64,000 nt of DNA from Haemophilus parainfluenzae. GTDB lineage: Bacteria > Pseudomonadota > Gammaproteobacteria > Enterobacterales > Pasteurellaceae. The translations under genes were made by a program, and so were the position numbers. Below, one piece after another: positions 42,639-50,492 of the stretch. The stretch is from positions 446,501 to 510,500 of the forward strand of contig NZ_UGHY01000002.1 in the NCBI RefSeq assembly GCF_900450995.1. The letters are read 5' to 3'. The notes below the pieces were generated by a model. It did no database searches. It was not told the DNA's origin and worked only from the letters and a program-made list of their open reading frames with translations. Each line of letters opens with the position of its first letter. Within the stretch, counting starts at the first letter, position 1.

Positions 42639-42666
42639 TAAATAGCGACCAAAGTCGCTATTTATC
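42637..42666. terminator. Hairpin between RhuM-Fic and the orphan gene
   Basis: GATAAATAGCGAC (42637-42649) and GTCGCTATTTATC (42654-42666) form a 13-bp perfect stem, 4-base loop. The GCGAC/GTCGC arms echo the island operator, but the spacing is different. Confidence 0.65.
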
Positions 42667-42692
42667 TATCAACGTTAAACTTAATAAAAAAA

Positions 42693-43412
42693 TTATTTAC
42701 ATAATTCTTTTACTGACTCTACTAATGCTTCCATTTTGTCGTAAGAATTAATGCCACTTGAGCCACCAAAAAATGGGCAAACACAAATTAAAGTATCATT
42801 GTACTTGCGATAGAAGATATTAAATTCTTTCAACGCTTTAGTTTCATATACGGCTTCTCCAGTAAAAAACTTAAAGAAGTTATCTTTTTCAGTGACTCCC
42901 GTACAAATAATCACTTTAGGATTACATTCATCTATAAGTTGACGATAAAAAGCACCACGATTTTCAACACACCATTCTCTATATTCATCGAATGTTTCAA
43001 ATCCTGTCATCTTAATGAATTGTTCATTCCATTGAATTGATGCTCTATTTTTGAAATTGATTGGTAGCATATTTAGTTTAAAACCAATACCCTGTGGATA
43101 AAGCACATTATAAGTACTAACAAAATACTCATAGCTTTCACCACTTTTCCAATCTAAATTATAGTAGTACCACAAAAACCAACATAATTTTTGATTATAT
43201 TGCGTAGTCCAACTACCATCAAAATCGTCCTCTAACCAAGAGTGCGGTATTAATTTAGGGCTTAAACTAAATTTCTTATAAAAATCATCAGGAGAAGCTT
43301 CATCACCAATCCCCCATTCTAATCCACAAAACCAAACATCTGAGTTAGGATTTCCGCCATCTCCTCCAGCGAAGGATACTGCCACTTTTTTAAAATCTTC
43401 TGTTACCATCAT
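42693..43412 (-). CDS. Protein of unknown function
   Basis: 239 residues, not recognised. It has many Trp, Tyr and Phe residues (FDGSWTTQYNQKLCWFLWYYYN) and no membrane segment. The N-terminus reads VAVSFAGGDGGNPNSDVWF and the C-terminal half CNPKVIICTGVTEKDNF and CPFFGGSSGINSYDKM. This beta-alpha order, with a Gly/Ser turn before the last helix, is reminiscent of the uracil-DNA glycosylase fold, but the resemblance is weak and no known active-site motif is seen. It follows the OGFr-like gene by 7 bases and is cotranscribed with it under operator 3. Confidence 0.55.
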   Translation of the reverse strand: MMVTEDFKKVAVSFAGGDGGNPNSDVWFCGLEWGIGDEASPDDFYKKFSLSPKLIPHSWLEDDFDGSWTTQYNQKLCWFLWYYYNLDWKSGESYEYFVSTYNVLYPQGIGFKLNMLPINFKNRASIQWNEQFIKMTGFETFDEYREWCVENRGAFYRQLIDECNPKVIICTGVTEKDNFFKFFTGEAVYETKALKEFNIFYRKYNDTLICVCPFFGGSSGINSYDKMEALVESVKELCK

Positions 43413-43419
43413 TTTATCC

Positions 43420-43917
43420 TTATTGTTTAAGTAGATTTGCCCAAATTTCCATTGTTTCTTCTTGAATTACGCCTTTTTCTTGACCTAATTTTATTGCCAG
43501 TTGCTGTAAACTTTTAGCCAACTCAGGATGACCGCAATAATTTAAACTACGAATGATGCGGGAAATCTTCTTACTTTCATGCCCGATATTACGTAGCCAA
43601 ACTTTACGTTCACTCAATTCTGTTTTTGGGAATATTTTATTATCTTCACGATATAAACAGAAGTAATCCAGAATAATATCGATAGAATGTAAATATTTAT
43701 TTTGAATTACTTCATCTCCAATAAAAATAGCTAGATCTTCTTCGTTAAAAACCGGTACTGAACGATTCCATTTGGAACTTTCAGTAACAGGTAAAAGCCA
43801 AGGAATATAAAAATAAGCATCGCCAATCATTCTTTTGGGCATCGCCCAAACATCTTGCAAAGATAAATTATATTGGTTTTTTCTTTGCTCTAAATAAAAT
43901 TCAATTACGGGGTGCAT
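43420..43917 (-). CDS. OGFr-like (opioid growth factor receptor-related domain) protein
   Basis: 165 residues. The sequence follows the pattern of the OGFr N-terminal domain found in animals and scattered bacteria: VIEFYLEQ at the start, a central Y-(F/I)-X-W-L-(L/F)-P signature (FYIPWLLPVTESS), NRSVPVFNEEDLAIF, then SIDIILDYFCLYRED and an Arg-rich helix (KVWLRNIGH). Domain function in bacteria is not established. It lacks membrane segments. First gene of a two-gene unit with the orphan protein, under operator 3, 43 bases from the ATG. The family call is from motif pattern only. Confidence 0.6.
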   Translation of the reverse strand: MHPVIEFYLEQRKNQYNLSLQDVWAMPKRMIGDAYFYIPWLLPVTESSKWNRSVPVFNEEDLAIFIGDEVIQNKYLHSIDIILDYFCLYREDNKIFPKTELSERKVWLRNIGHESKKISRIIRSLNYCGHPELAKSLQQLAIKLGQEKGVIQEETMEIWANLLKQ

Positions 43918-43943
43918 ACATTTCTCGTTAATTCATAAACAAT

Positions 43944-43976
43944 AAAATAGCACAGCATAGCGACAATTCGTGTCGT
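43944..43976 (-). promoter_or_regulatory. Island operator 3 plus -10 (OGFr-like gene)
   Basis: GCGACA-ATTCG-TGTCGT at 43960-43976. On the minus strand TATTTT (43949-43944) lies 10 bases downstream. The operator edge is 43 bases from the ATG at 43917. Confidence 0.75.
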
Positions 43977-44029
43977 TAAAAAATAACAACATAAAAATCG
44001 CTAGTTGTTTAAAAAGTGCGGTCAGTTTT

Positions 44030-44740
44030 CTATGATTTTTTAATTTTCTCCAATAACTCGGCGACCACCTTAGGAACGCCCTCACCCGCTTTTTCTTTTA
44101 TTGCAATCACTTTCTTACGAACAAATCCTGTATTGGGATTAGGATCGATCAAATAGATAAGTGAACCGTATGGAGCTAGATTTACCAATCCATTAGCTGG
44201 ATAAACTTGTAATGAAGTGCCAATAACAATCACAATATCTGCCTTTTTCACTAACTTTTCTGCTTTAGGAAACATTGGTACATTTTCCCCAAAAAAGACT
44301 ATATGTGGACGCATTGGATGACCGTGATTATCCTTATCCTCCAATAGTTGATCACCCAAACATGGAACAATGTAATCGGTATTAAAACTGCTGCGAGCTT
44401 TATTCAATTCACCATGTAAATGGAGTACGTTAGTACTTCCCGCTCGCTCATGTAAATCATCCACATTTTGAGTGATTATATGAACTTCATAAAATTCTTC
44501 CAATTCAACCAAAGCTAAGTGTGCGGCATTAGGCTCTGCAGCTTGAGCATTACGACGTCGTTCATTATAAAACGCCAATACTTTTGCACGGTTTTTCTTT
44601 AAGGCTTCAGGCGTGCAAACTTCTTCTACTTTATGCCCTGCCCACAATCCATCTTCCGCTCTAAAAGTAGGAATACCACTTTCTGCACTAATGCCAGCAC
44701 CGGTTAATACTACGCAAATTGGTTTCTTTTCCAAAGTCAT
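44030..44740 (-). CDS. Sirtuin (CobB-like) lacking zinc cysteines
   Basis: 236 residues. Sir2 motifs: VLTGAGISAESGIPTFRAEDGLW near residue 12, TQNVDDLHERAGS near residue 90 and catalytic HLHGEL near residue 108; C-terminal GTSLQVYPANGLV. The four zinc-binding cysteines of classical sirtuins are missing (only isolated Cys at CTPEAL and PCLGD), so the zinc module has been replaced or lost. The NAD pocket looks intact, so NAD-dependent deacylation, ADP-ribosylation or NAD hydrolysis are all possible. It starts only 3 bases after the nucleotidase gene, so the two are an operon under operator 4. Symbol withheld: it is not the housekeeping cobB by context. Confidence 0.85.
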   Translation of the reverse strand: MTLEKKPICVVLTGAGISAESGIPTFRAEDGLWAGHKVEEVCTPEALKKNRAKVLAFYNERRRNAQAAEPNAAHLALVELEEFYEVHIITQNVDDLHERAGSTNVLHLHGELNKARSSFNTDYIVPCLGDQLLEDKDNHGHPMRPHIVFFGENVPMFPKAEKLVKKADIVIVIGTSLQVYPANGLVNLAPYGSLIYLIDPNPNTGFVRKKVIAIKEKAGEGVPKVVAELLEKIKKS

Positions 44741-44743
44741 TTT

Positions 44744-45634
44744 TCAGGCTCCTTTTTGTCCTAAAATTTCATCAACCTGTCTATCTCTCGCCATCATGCC
44801 AAAAATATTCCCTGCTTTATAAAGAGGTTGATAAGTATAGCTTTCAATATGCAAGAATGGTTTATCTGAAAGGCGTTGGAAATATTGTTTTAGCTGTGAT
44901 TTTGAGCGTAATAACACATCATATTCAGTTTGAATATGAGCACACATAGCTTCAATACGCATTTTAAATTCATCTCTGAGATAAGGGCTGATAATTAAAT
45001 AGACTGTTCTGTGTTCGGTTGCTGTTTCATCCGCATAAACACATGCCAAATTAAACACTTGCCATTTATAACGATCTGCAAAAGCACCAATGACTCGGCC
45101 TTGCTCCTCAGTTTCAACTTGCACTAGGGCGGCTGGCTTTTTCAAACAATCTTGCAACACATCACTTGGTGTAAAAGGTCCACAGCCTAAGTAAGATAAG
45201 ACACAATTCCAATTAGCAAATTGTTCTGTACCAAAATGAACATGTTCGCCTTGAAATTTGCCAGCACCATTTTTAGTGCGATCATCAATTAAATAATCAC
45301 CTTGGTTGAGATTTTTATGATGGGATAAAATCAATCGTTTGTATAAGGCTGAACCTTTTTCTTCACCGAAATAATGTTGAATCCATTTTACTTTATCACT
45401 CCAAGCGGAAGGATTATGCCAAGGCGCAGTTGAAAGCACATAAATATGATATTTTTTCATTAATTTATGCACAGCAGAAATCGCATTCGGCATGGGTTCC
45501 ATTAAGCTAAAAATACCCTCGACTTCATCATATCGACCTTCATATTCTCGCTTGGTTTTATCATCTAGTTTTGCAATACCTGATGGAAAATCTACCATCA
45601 CATTATCCATATCAATGTACACAATCTGTTTCAT
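44744..45634 (-). CDS. 5'(3')-deoxyribonucleotidase-like HAD protein with C-terminal extension
   Basis: 296 residues. Residues 1-160 match the NT5C HAD phosphatase family: catalytic DMDNVMVDF (motif I), VLSTAPWHN (motif II) and LIDDRTKNGAGKF (motif IV). Such enzymes remove phosphate from dNMPs or, in some defence systems, lower dNTP pools. The last 130 residues (about 165-296) are not part of the family; they include VIGAFADRYKWQVFNLACVY and FKMRIEAMCAHIQTEY and are not recognised. Length is well above the family's 180-200. It heads the nucleotidase-sirtuin operon, 43 bases after operator 4. Confidence 0.8.
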   Translation of the reverse strand: MKQIVYIDMDNVMVDFPSGIAKLDDKTKREYEGRYDEVEGIFSLMEPMPNAISAVHKLMKKYHIYVLSTAPWHNPSAWSDKVKWIQHYFGEEKGSALYKRLILSHHKNLNQGDYLIDDRTKNGAGKFQGEHVHFGTEQFANWNCVLSYLGCGPFTPSDVLQDCLKKPAALVQVETEEQGRVIGAFADRYKWQVFNLACVYADETATEHRTVYLIISPYLRDEFKMRIEAMCAHIQTEYDVLLRSKSQLKQYFQRLSDKPFLHIESYTYQPLYKAGNIFGMMARDRQVDEILGQKGA

Positions 45635-45661
45635 TTGAATGCCCTCTCTTCAGATAGATTT

Positions 45662-45693
45662 ATCATAAAGCACAAAGCGACAATTTATGTCGT
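45662..45693 (-). promoter_or_regulatory. Island operator 4 plus -10 (nucleotidase-sirtuin operon)
   Basis: GCGACA-ATTTA-TGTCGT at 45677-45693, touching the stop codon of the WYL regulator gene. On the minus strand TATGAT (45667-45662) begins 9 bases downstream. The edge is 43 bases from the ATG at 45634, as for operator 3. Confidence 0.75.
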
Positions 45694-46643
45694 TATACTG
45701 TTTCTTCTAAATATACACGCTCAATTTCTTGATAATTTTCACCAAAGTGAGCTATCCACCACTCCAGCATAGCGCTCTCAATCACGGTGGCTGAAATTTC
45801 ATATTCAGTGCCACAATCTTTTACGCTTTGATCAGCTGAAAGCGGGGTTTCTGTCAAAAAGCCTCCCGTTTGTTTATCAATACGGAAAGTTAAACGTATT
45901 TTTTTACCTGAACTAAAACCAAAGTTTTGGCTTTCAACATAAACTTTTAGATTAAATTTCGGGCGTTCAAATTGCATTGTACTGACATTCACTTCAAGTA
46001 AACGATGCAAGGCTAAATGTAAGATATCACCATGTTCATATTCTGCCACCACATAACTGCTAGGACCTTGCTGAACAAGGGCAAGCGGCTTAACTTGAGC
46101 CTTATGCTCCTTGCCGTGAACGCTACGATAATGCACTTGCAAAAATCGGTTTTGATACAGTGCAGTACTAATTTGCTTAAAAATTTCAGGATCAATTTTC
46201 GCTGGCAACAATGGCTGACTAGTTGGTGCAATAGCCACTTTATTGAGCCACTCTGAAGCGCCTTTTTTATGCGATTCATAAGCAAGATTGTAATCCGCTT
46301 GTTTAAAGAATCCTTCCATCGATTGCATTATATTGGCAGGTAAAATGCCAGCTAAATATTGCTTTGCCAACATCAACACTAACGATTGTTGTTCATTTAA
46401 AATTGGCATATCCAAGCCTTTCGCATCAGGCTTCCAGCGATAACTATAGGGCTTATCATTGGTATTGCAGTCAATTTCAAACTGCTCACATAACGTATTC
46501 AGTGCACGCTGAATACTGCGCAAATCGCGCTCAATACCTAATGCGAGCAATTTCTCTCGCAGCTCTAACGAGCTAATGGAAGTGTTTTTCGGTATTAAAC
46601 GTAATAGTTCGAGGTAGAATTTTAGGGAAGATGATTCGGACAT
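45693..46643 (-). CDS. WYL-domain transcriptional regulator, likely controller of the island
   Basis: 316 residues. Winged-helix N-terminus (about 1-65: SSLELREKLLALGIERDLRSIQRALNTL), WYL domain (about 145-210: FLQVHYRSVHGKEHKAQVKPLALVQQG) and a WCX-like C-terminal domain. WYL regulators (CapW, BrxR types) bind inverted repeats upstream of defence operons and respond to nucleotides or nucleic acids. Start set at ATG 46643 (MSESSSLKF, GAGG upstream); an earlier in-frame ATG lacks a ribosome site. It stands at one end of the island and no operator copy was seen in front of it. Its control of the four sites is inference. Confidence 0.82.
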   Translation of the reverse strand: MSESSSLKFYLELLRLIPKNTSISSLELREKLLALGIERDLRSIQRALNTLCEQFEIDCNTNDKPYSYRWKPDAKGLDMPILNEQQSLVLMLAKQYLAGILPANIMQSMEGFFKQADYNLAYESHKKGASEWLNKVAIAPTSQPLLPAKIDPEIFKQISTALYQNRFLQVHYRSVHGKEHKAQVKPLALVQQGPSSYVVAEYEHGDILHLALHRLLEVNVSTMQFERPKFNLKVYVESQNFGFSSGKKIRLTFRIDKQTGGFLTETPLSADQSVKDCGTEYEISATVIESAMLEWWIAHFGENYQEIERVYLEETV

Positions 46644-46684
46644 AATTGCCTCATAAATAAAAATATTATTTTTAATCATATAAA

Positions 46685-46714
46685 AAATCGGGCAATTTTT
46701 AAACTGCCCGATTT
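46685..46714 (-). terminator. Terminator of the art operon
   Basis: AAATCGGGCA (46685-46694) and TGCCCGATTT (46705-46714) form a 10-bp perfect stem; TTT runs follow on the minus strand. It separates artM from the island. Confidence 0.8.
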
Positions 46715-46735
46715 GTTTCTATTTTTGACCGCACT

Positions 46736-47419
46736 TTATGCTTTTGCGGTATCAATACGTTCGAATGACAACACTTTATTTTCTAACTGACGGAGTAATA
46801 AAGTGGCGATACCAGTAATGATGAGGTAAATACCGCCTGCAATACCGTAGATAGTTAACGCATCATATTCTGTGCCATAAAGTTGGCGTGCGTATCCCAT
46901 GATATCCATGATCGTAATGGTAGAAGCTAATGCTGTACCTTTAAATACTAAAATAATTTCATTGGTATAAGAAGGGAGTGCGCGTTTTAACGCATAAGGA
47001 ATGAGAATTTTTAAAGTCTGCAGACGACTTAAACCTAATGCTGCACAGCTTTCCCATTGACCTTTAGAGATCGCTTTTACTGCTCCGTGGAATAATTGGG
47101 TTGAATAAGCGGCACTATTCAAAGCCAAAGCTAATGCTGCACAGAACCATGCATTGGAGAATAATCCCCATAATGAGCTGTCCACCAACCATTGGAATTG
47201 GCCTGGGCCTGCATAAATTAAGAAAAATTGCACTAAAAGTGGGGTGCCTGTAAATAAAACAAGGAACAAATTGACCGTACTTTTCACCAATTTATTGCCA
47301 ATAGAAAGCAAGAAAGTTAAGCCCAATGCTAGGAAAAAGGCAATAAACAATGCGACAACCGTAAGCAACAGACTAGTCGGAATACCTTGAGCAATAACAG
47401 CTAAATACTCTTGAAACAT
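46736..47419 (-). CDS. artM: Arginine ABC transporter permease ArtM
   Basis: 227 residues, about five membrane helices, and the EAA-loop motif of ABC importer permeases (ALGLSRLQTLKILIPYALKRALPSYTNEIILVFKGTAL). Pairs with ArtQ to form the inner-membrane channel for arginine. Starts in an overlap with the artQ stop (position 47419 shared). Last gene of artP-artI-artQ-artM, followed by a terminator. Arginine specificity comes from the operon and the ARG boxes upstream. Confidence 0.92.
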   Translation of the reverse strand: MFQEYLAVIAQGIPTSLLLTVVALFIAFFLALGLTFLLSIGNKLVKSTVNLFLVLFTGTPLLVQFFLIYAGPGQFQWLVDSSLWGLFSNAWFCAALALALNSAAYSTQLFHGAVKAISKGQWESCAALGLSRLQTLKILIPYALKRALPSYTNEIILVFKGTALASTITIMDIMGYARQLYGTEYDALTIYGIAGGIYLIITGIATLLLRQLENKVLSFERIDTAKA

Positions 47420-48090
47420 TATTCGACTCCCCGTTCAAATCGAGTGAAACGTAATTCTAATTTGCGAATCCCCGCTTGGCTGATCAACGTAATCACTAAA
47501 TAAATCAAGGCTGCAATGCCATACCAAGTGAAAGGCTCATGAGTATTGGTATTGATGTATCCTGCTTGACGCATTAAATCATCGACACCAATTAATGATA
47601 CCAACGCCGTATCTTTTAATAACACGAGCCATTGATTGCTTAAGCCTGGTAAAGCATGTCGCCATACTTGTGGCATAATTAAATTGATGAAGGTATAAGG
47701 ACGGCTTAATCCTAAAGCTGCACCTGATTCCCACTGCCCTTTTGGAATAGCTTGAATCGCGCCACGTAAGGTTTGGGAAGCATAAGAGGCAAAAATCAAA
47801 GACAATGCAAATACACCACAACCAAAGGCGCTGAATTCAATATACTCTCCCGTTAGCATTTCCACAACTTGGGTTGAACCAAAATAAATCAATAATACGA
47901 CTAAGATTTCTGGTAAACCACGTAATAAAGCAATAATAATCGCCGTTGGTTTTGCAATAAATGCATATTTATTAGCCTCTAGTCCTGTAAAAACAATGCT
48001 GAGTAATAAACCGACAATCAGAGAGCAAATAGCAAGCCCTAAGGTCATTAGGGCTGCATGTCCAATTAATGTAAGATAATCATAAAACAT
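47419..48090 (-). CDS. artQ: Arginine ABC transporter permease ArtQ
   Basis: 223 residues, about five membrane helices with the EAA-loop ([42 protein letters not shown]). Partner of ArtM in the transport channel. Begins 3 bases after artI and ends overlapping artM, so the genes are translationally linked. Confidence 0.92.
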   Translation of the reverse strand: MFYDYLTLIGHAALMTLGLAICSLIVGLLLSIVFTGLEANKYAFIAKPTAIIIALLRGLPEILVVLLIYFGSTQVVEMLTGEYIEFSAFGCGVFALSLIFASYASQTLRGAIQAIPKGQWESGAALGLSRPYTFINLIMPQVWRHALPGLSNQWLVLLKDTALVSLIGVDDLMRQAGYINTNTHEPFTWYGIAALIYLVITLISQAGIRKLELRFTRFERGVE

Positions 48091-48093
48091 AGA

Positions 48094-48813
48094 TTATTTA
48101 GTCATCCATTTATCATAGATTTTTTGGTATTCGCCATTTGCTTTTACCGCTTCTAAACCTTTATTCAAGCTTTCTAGCAATTCTTTACTTGATTTATTTA
48201 CCGCGATACCTAAACCGTTACCGAAATATTTTTTGTCTGTCACTTTGTCACCTACAAATTGAATTTCAGCTTCTTTTGAAATCATATCAGCTAGCACCGC
48301 TGTATCACCGAAGATAATATCAATACGGCCATTTTTTAAGTCTAAGATCGCATCTTGAAGGCTGGCATAAGCTTTCGCATTATATTGTTTGCTTTCTGCT
48401 GCAGTATATTGTTGGAATGTTGTTCCGTTTTGAACACCAACTGTTTTTGCTGAAGCTAAATCCGCTTTGCCTTTTAACGCTACATAGCTTGCTGAACTAT
48501 CATAGTAAGCATTAGAAAACGCTACTTGTTTTGCACGAGCATCCGTAATATCAATCGCAGAAATTGAAGCATCAAAACGTTTTGCTTTCAAACTTGGAAT
48601 TAATGCATCAAAAGATTGGCTTTTGAAATGACAAGTCGCTTGGATTTCTTTACAAATTGCATTCGCTACATCCACATCAAAACCAATGATTTCGCCTTTT
48701 TCATTCGTTGTTTCAAATGGCGGGTAGCTCGGTTCCATCGCGAAAGTGATTTCTTGTGCATTCGCAGCAAAAGCTGAGCCCATTAACATTGCGGTTAAAA
48801 GTAATTTTTTCAT
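48094..48813 (-). CDS. artI: Arginine-binding periplasmic protein ArtI
   Basis: 239 residues. Signal peptide 1-19 ([19 protein letters not shown]), then an amino-acid-binding bilobed domain (SBP family 3) with [29 protein letters not shown] and [19 protein letters not shown]. It captures arginine in the periplasm and delivers it to ArtQM. Lies between artP and artQ; GGAAACACAAC precedes the ATG. Confidence 0.92.
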   Translation of the reverse strand: MKKLLLTAMLMGSAFAANAQEITFAMEPSYPPFETTNEKGEIIGFDVDVANAICKEIQATCHFKSQSFDALIPSLKAKRFDASISAIDITDARAKQVAFSNAYYDSSASYVALKGKADLASAKTVGVQNGTTFQQYTAAESKQYNAKAYASLQDAILDLKNGRIDIIFGDTAVLADMISKEAEIQFVGDKVTDKKYFGNGLGIAVNKSSKELLESLNKGLEAVKANGEYQKIYDKWMTK

Positions 48814-48824
48814 GTTGTGTTTCC

Positions 48825-49562
48825 TTATTCTGAGTGTGAAAGATATTGTTTAAATTGTTCGGTTTTTGGATTATCAAAGCAATCTGCACTGCCCATTTCA
48901 ATAATCTTACCTTGTTCCATATAAACGACCTTTGTCGCCACTTTTTGTGCCACATTCACTTCATGAGTCACAATCACCTGAGTAATACCCGTTTGCTGAA
49001 GTTCTTTAATGATATCAACAACTTGAGCTGTAATCTCTGGATCCAGTGCAGCCGTTGGCTCATCAAACAACAACACTTGCGGTTTCATCATTAATGCTCG
49101 AGCAATGGCAACACGTTGTTGCTGACCACCTGATAAATGAAGGGGGAAACGATCGGCATGCTCTTCTAAACGTAAACGTTTTAAAAGTTCTAATGCATCT
49201 TTTTTCGCTTCTTCCTCGCTAATACCTAACACTTTTTTCGGCGCTTCAATTAGGTTTTCAATCACTGTTAAATGTGGCCAAAGATTGTATTGCTGAAATA
49301 CCATCCCCACATCTTGACGAAGTTGACGAATAGCCTTTGGATTATTATTCGCTTGAGACAGATCAAAATGGTTATTCGCAATATGCAATTCACCAGAGGT
49401 TGGTACTTCTAACAAATTTAGCGTACGGATTAACGTACTTTTCCCAGCACCACTTGGCCCGAGTAACACCACAGTATCACCTTCTTGTGCATCAAGATTG
49501 ATATCAAACAATGCCTGTGATGAACCATAAAAGAAATTCAAATTTTTAACACTAATCGCCAT
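48825..49562 (-). CDS. artP: Arginine ABC transporter ATPase ArtP
   Basis: 245 residues, complete ABC ATPase: Walker [16 protein letters not shown]-loop [13 protein letters not shown], signature [16 protein letters not shown] and Walker [15 protein letters not shown]. It powers arginine import through ArtQM. First gene of the art operon, following a pair of ARG boxes that place it under ArgR. Confidence 0.95.
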   Translation of the reverse strand: MAISVKNLNFFYGSSQALFDINLDAQEGDTVVLLGPSGAGKSTLIRTLNLLEVPTSGELHIANNHFDLSQANNNPKAIRQLRQDVGMVFQQYNLWPHLTVIENLIEAPKKVLGISEEEAKKDALELLKRLRLEEHADRFPLHLSGGQQQRVAIARALMMKPQVLLFDEPTAALDPEITAQVVDIIKELQQTGITQVIVTHEVNVAQKVATKVVYMEQGKIIEMGSADCFDNPKTEQFKQYLSHSE

Positions 49563-49596
49563 TTTAAGTTTACTGCTATCCTTGATTGATTCGTAA

Positions 49597-49635
49597 GATT
49601 GAATAAATATTACTTTTTAGTGATTATTTATGCAA
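49597..49635 (-). promoter_or_regulatory. Pair of ArgR binding sites (ARG boxes)
   Basis: Two imperfect ARG boxes, 49619-49635 (minus strand TGCAT-AAAT-AATCA, 8 of 10 consensus positions) and 49597-49613 (GTAAT-ATTT-ATTCA), have centres 21 bases apart, the known ArgR spacing. They lie 35-73 bases upstream of artP. Confidence 0.6.
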
Positions 49636-49651
49636 GCGTTTTTTATAAAAA

Positions 49652-49673
49652 ATCCCAAAAAACTTTTTGGGAT
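49652..49673 (-). terminator. Terminator of gmhA
   Basis: ATCCCAAAAA (49652-49661) pairs with TTTTTGGGAT (49664-49673); on the minus strand six T follow the stem. It separates gmhA from the art operon. Confidence 0.75.
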
Positions 49674-49711
49674 CTTTAAATCATTGAATTTTTAACCGCA
49701 CTTGTCGCGTA

Positions 49712-50296
49712 TTAAGCCTCTTTCGCCATTTCAAATTCAACTAACATCATTAAAATATGGATCACTTTGATGTGAATTTCTTGAATACGATCTGCATAAC
49801 CAAAGTGTGGCACACGAATTTCAACATCCGCTAAACCTGCCATTTTACCGCCATCTTTACCTGTCATCGCAATCACTTTCATACCTTTTGCTTTTGCCGC
49901 TTTAATTGCATTTAAGATATTTTTAGAATTGCCTGATGTTGATAATCCGAATAAAACATCGCCTTCTTTACCGACGGCTTCAACAAAGCGAGAGAAAACA
50001 TATTCATAACCAAAGTCATTACTTACACAGCTTAAATGACTTACATCAGAAATCGCAATCGCAGGATAACCAGGGCGATTTTCACGATAACGGCCGGTTA
50101 GTTCTTCTGCGAAGTGCATAGCATCACAGTGAGAACCACCATTACCGCAAGATAATACTTTCCCGCCATTTTTAAAGCTTTCGGCTAACAATTTAGCCGC
50201 TTTTTCAATGAGTTTGATGTTGTTATCATCTGAAACAAACTTATTTAGTACGTCTTGTGCTTCCACAAGCTCAGCTTTAATTTGATCAAAATACAT
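49712..50296 (-). CDS. gmhA: Phosphoheptose isomerase (sedoheptulose 7-phosphate isomerase)
   Basis: 194 residues of the SIS fold: [38 protein letters not shown] and [24 protein letters not shown]. It converts sedoheptulose 7-phosphate to D-glycero-D-manno-heptose 7-phosphate, the first step to lipooligosaccharide core heptose. Start chosen at ATG 50296 ([10 protein letters not shown]) with AAGGAGAA upstream; an open frame continues 42 bases further. Order next to the art genes and a secreted ligase is as in H. influenzae. Confidence 0.95.
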   Translation of the reverse strand: MYFDQIKAELVEAQDVLNKFVSDDNNIKLIEKAAKLLAESFKNGGKVLSCGNGGSHCDAMHFAEELTGRYRENRPGYPAIAISDVSHLSCVSNDFGYEYVFSRFVEAVGKEGDVLFGLSTSGNSKNILNAIKAAKAKGMKVIAMTGKDGGKMAGLADVEIRVPHFGYADRIQEIHIKVIHILMMLVEFEMAKEA

Positions 50297-50492
50297 TTTA
50301 TTCTCCTTAAAAATTAAAATTCGCGATAGCGTTGGCATTGTATAGCGTTCATTTCAAATAATCTAGCGCTCTTTCTTATCTCTCTATTTTCCAGCTTACT
50401 TCTCATTATTTTGCGATACTAATCACAAATTCAATTAAAAACACTTTAAAAAATGACCGCACTTTTTAAACTCAAACAATTTAAAAGGAGAG

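Noticed and set aside
42637..42666. A fifth island operator
   Set aside because: GCGAC and GTCGC arms are present but the spacer is 4 and the arms extend to 13 bp, so a terminator explains it better.
36450..46643. Mobile genomic island with integrase or phage genes
   Set aside because: No integrase, att repeat or tRNA border was seen, so mobility is not claimed.
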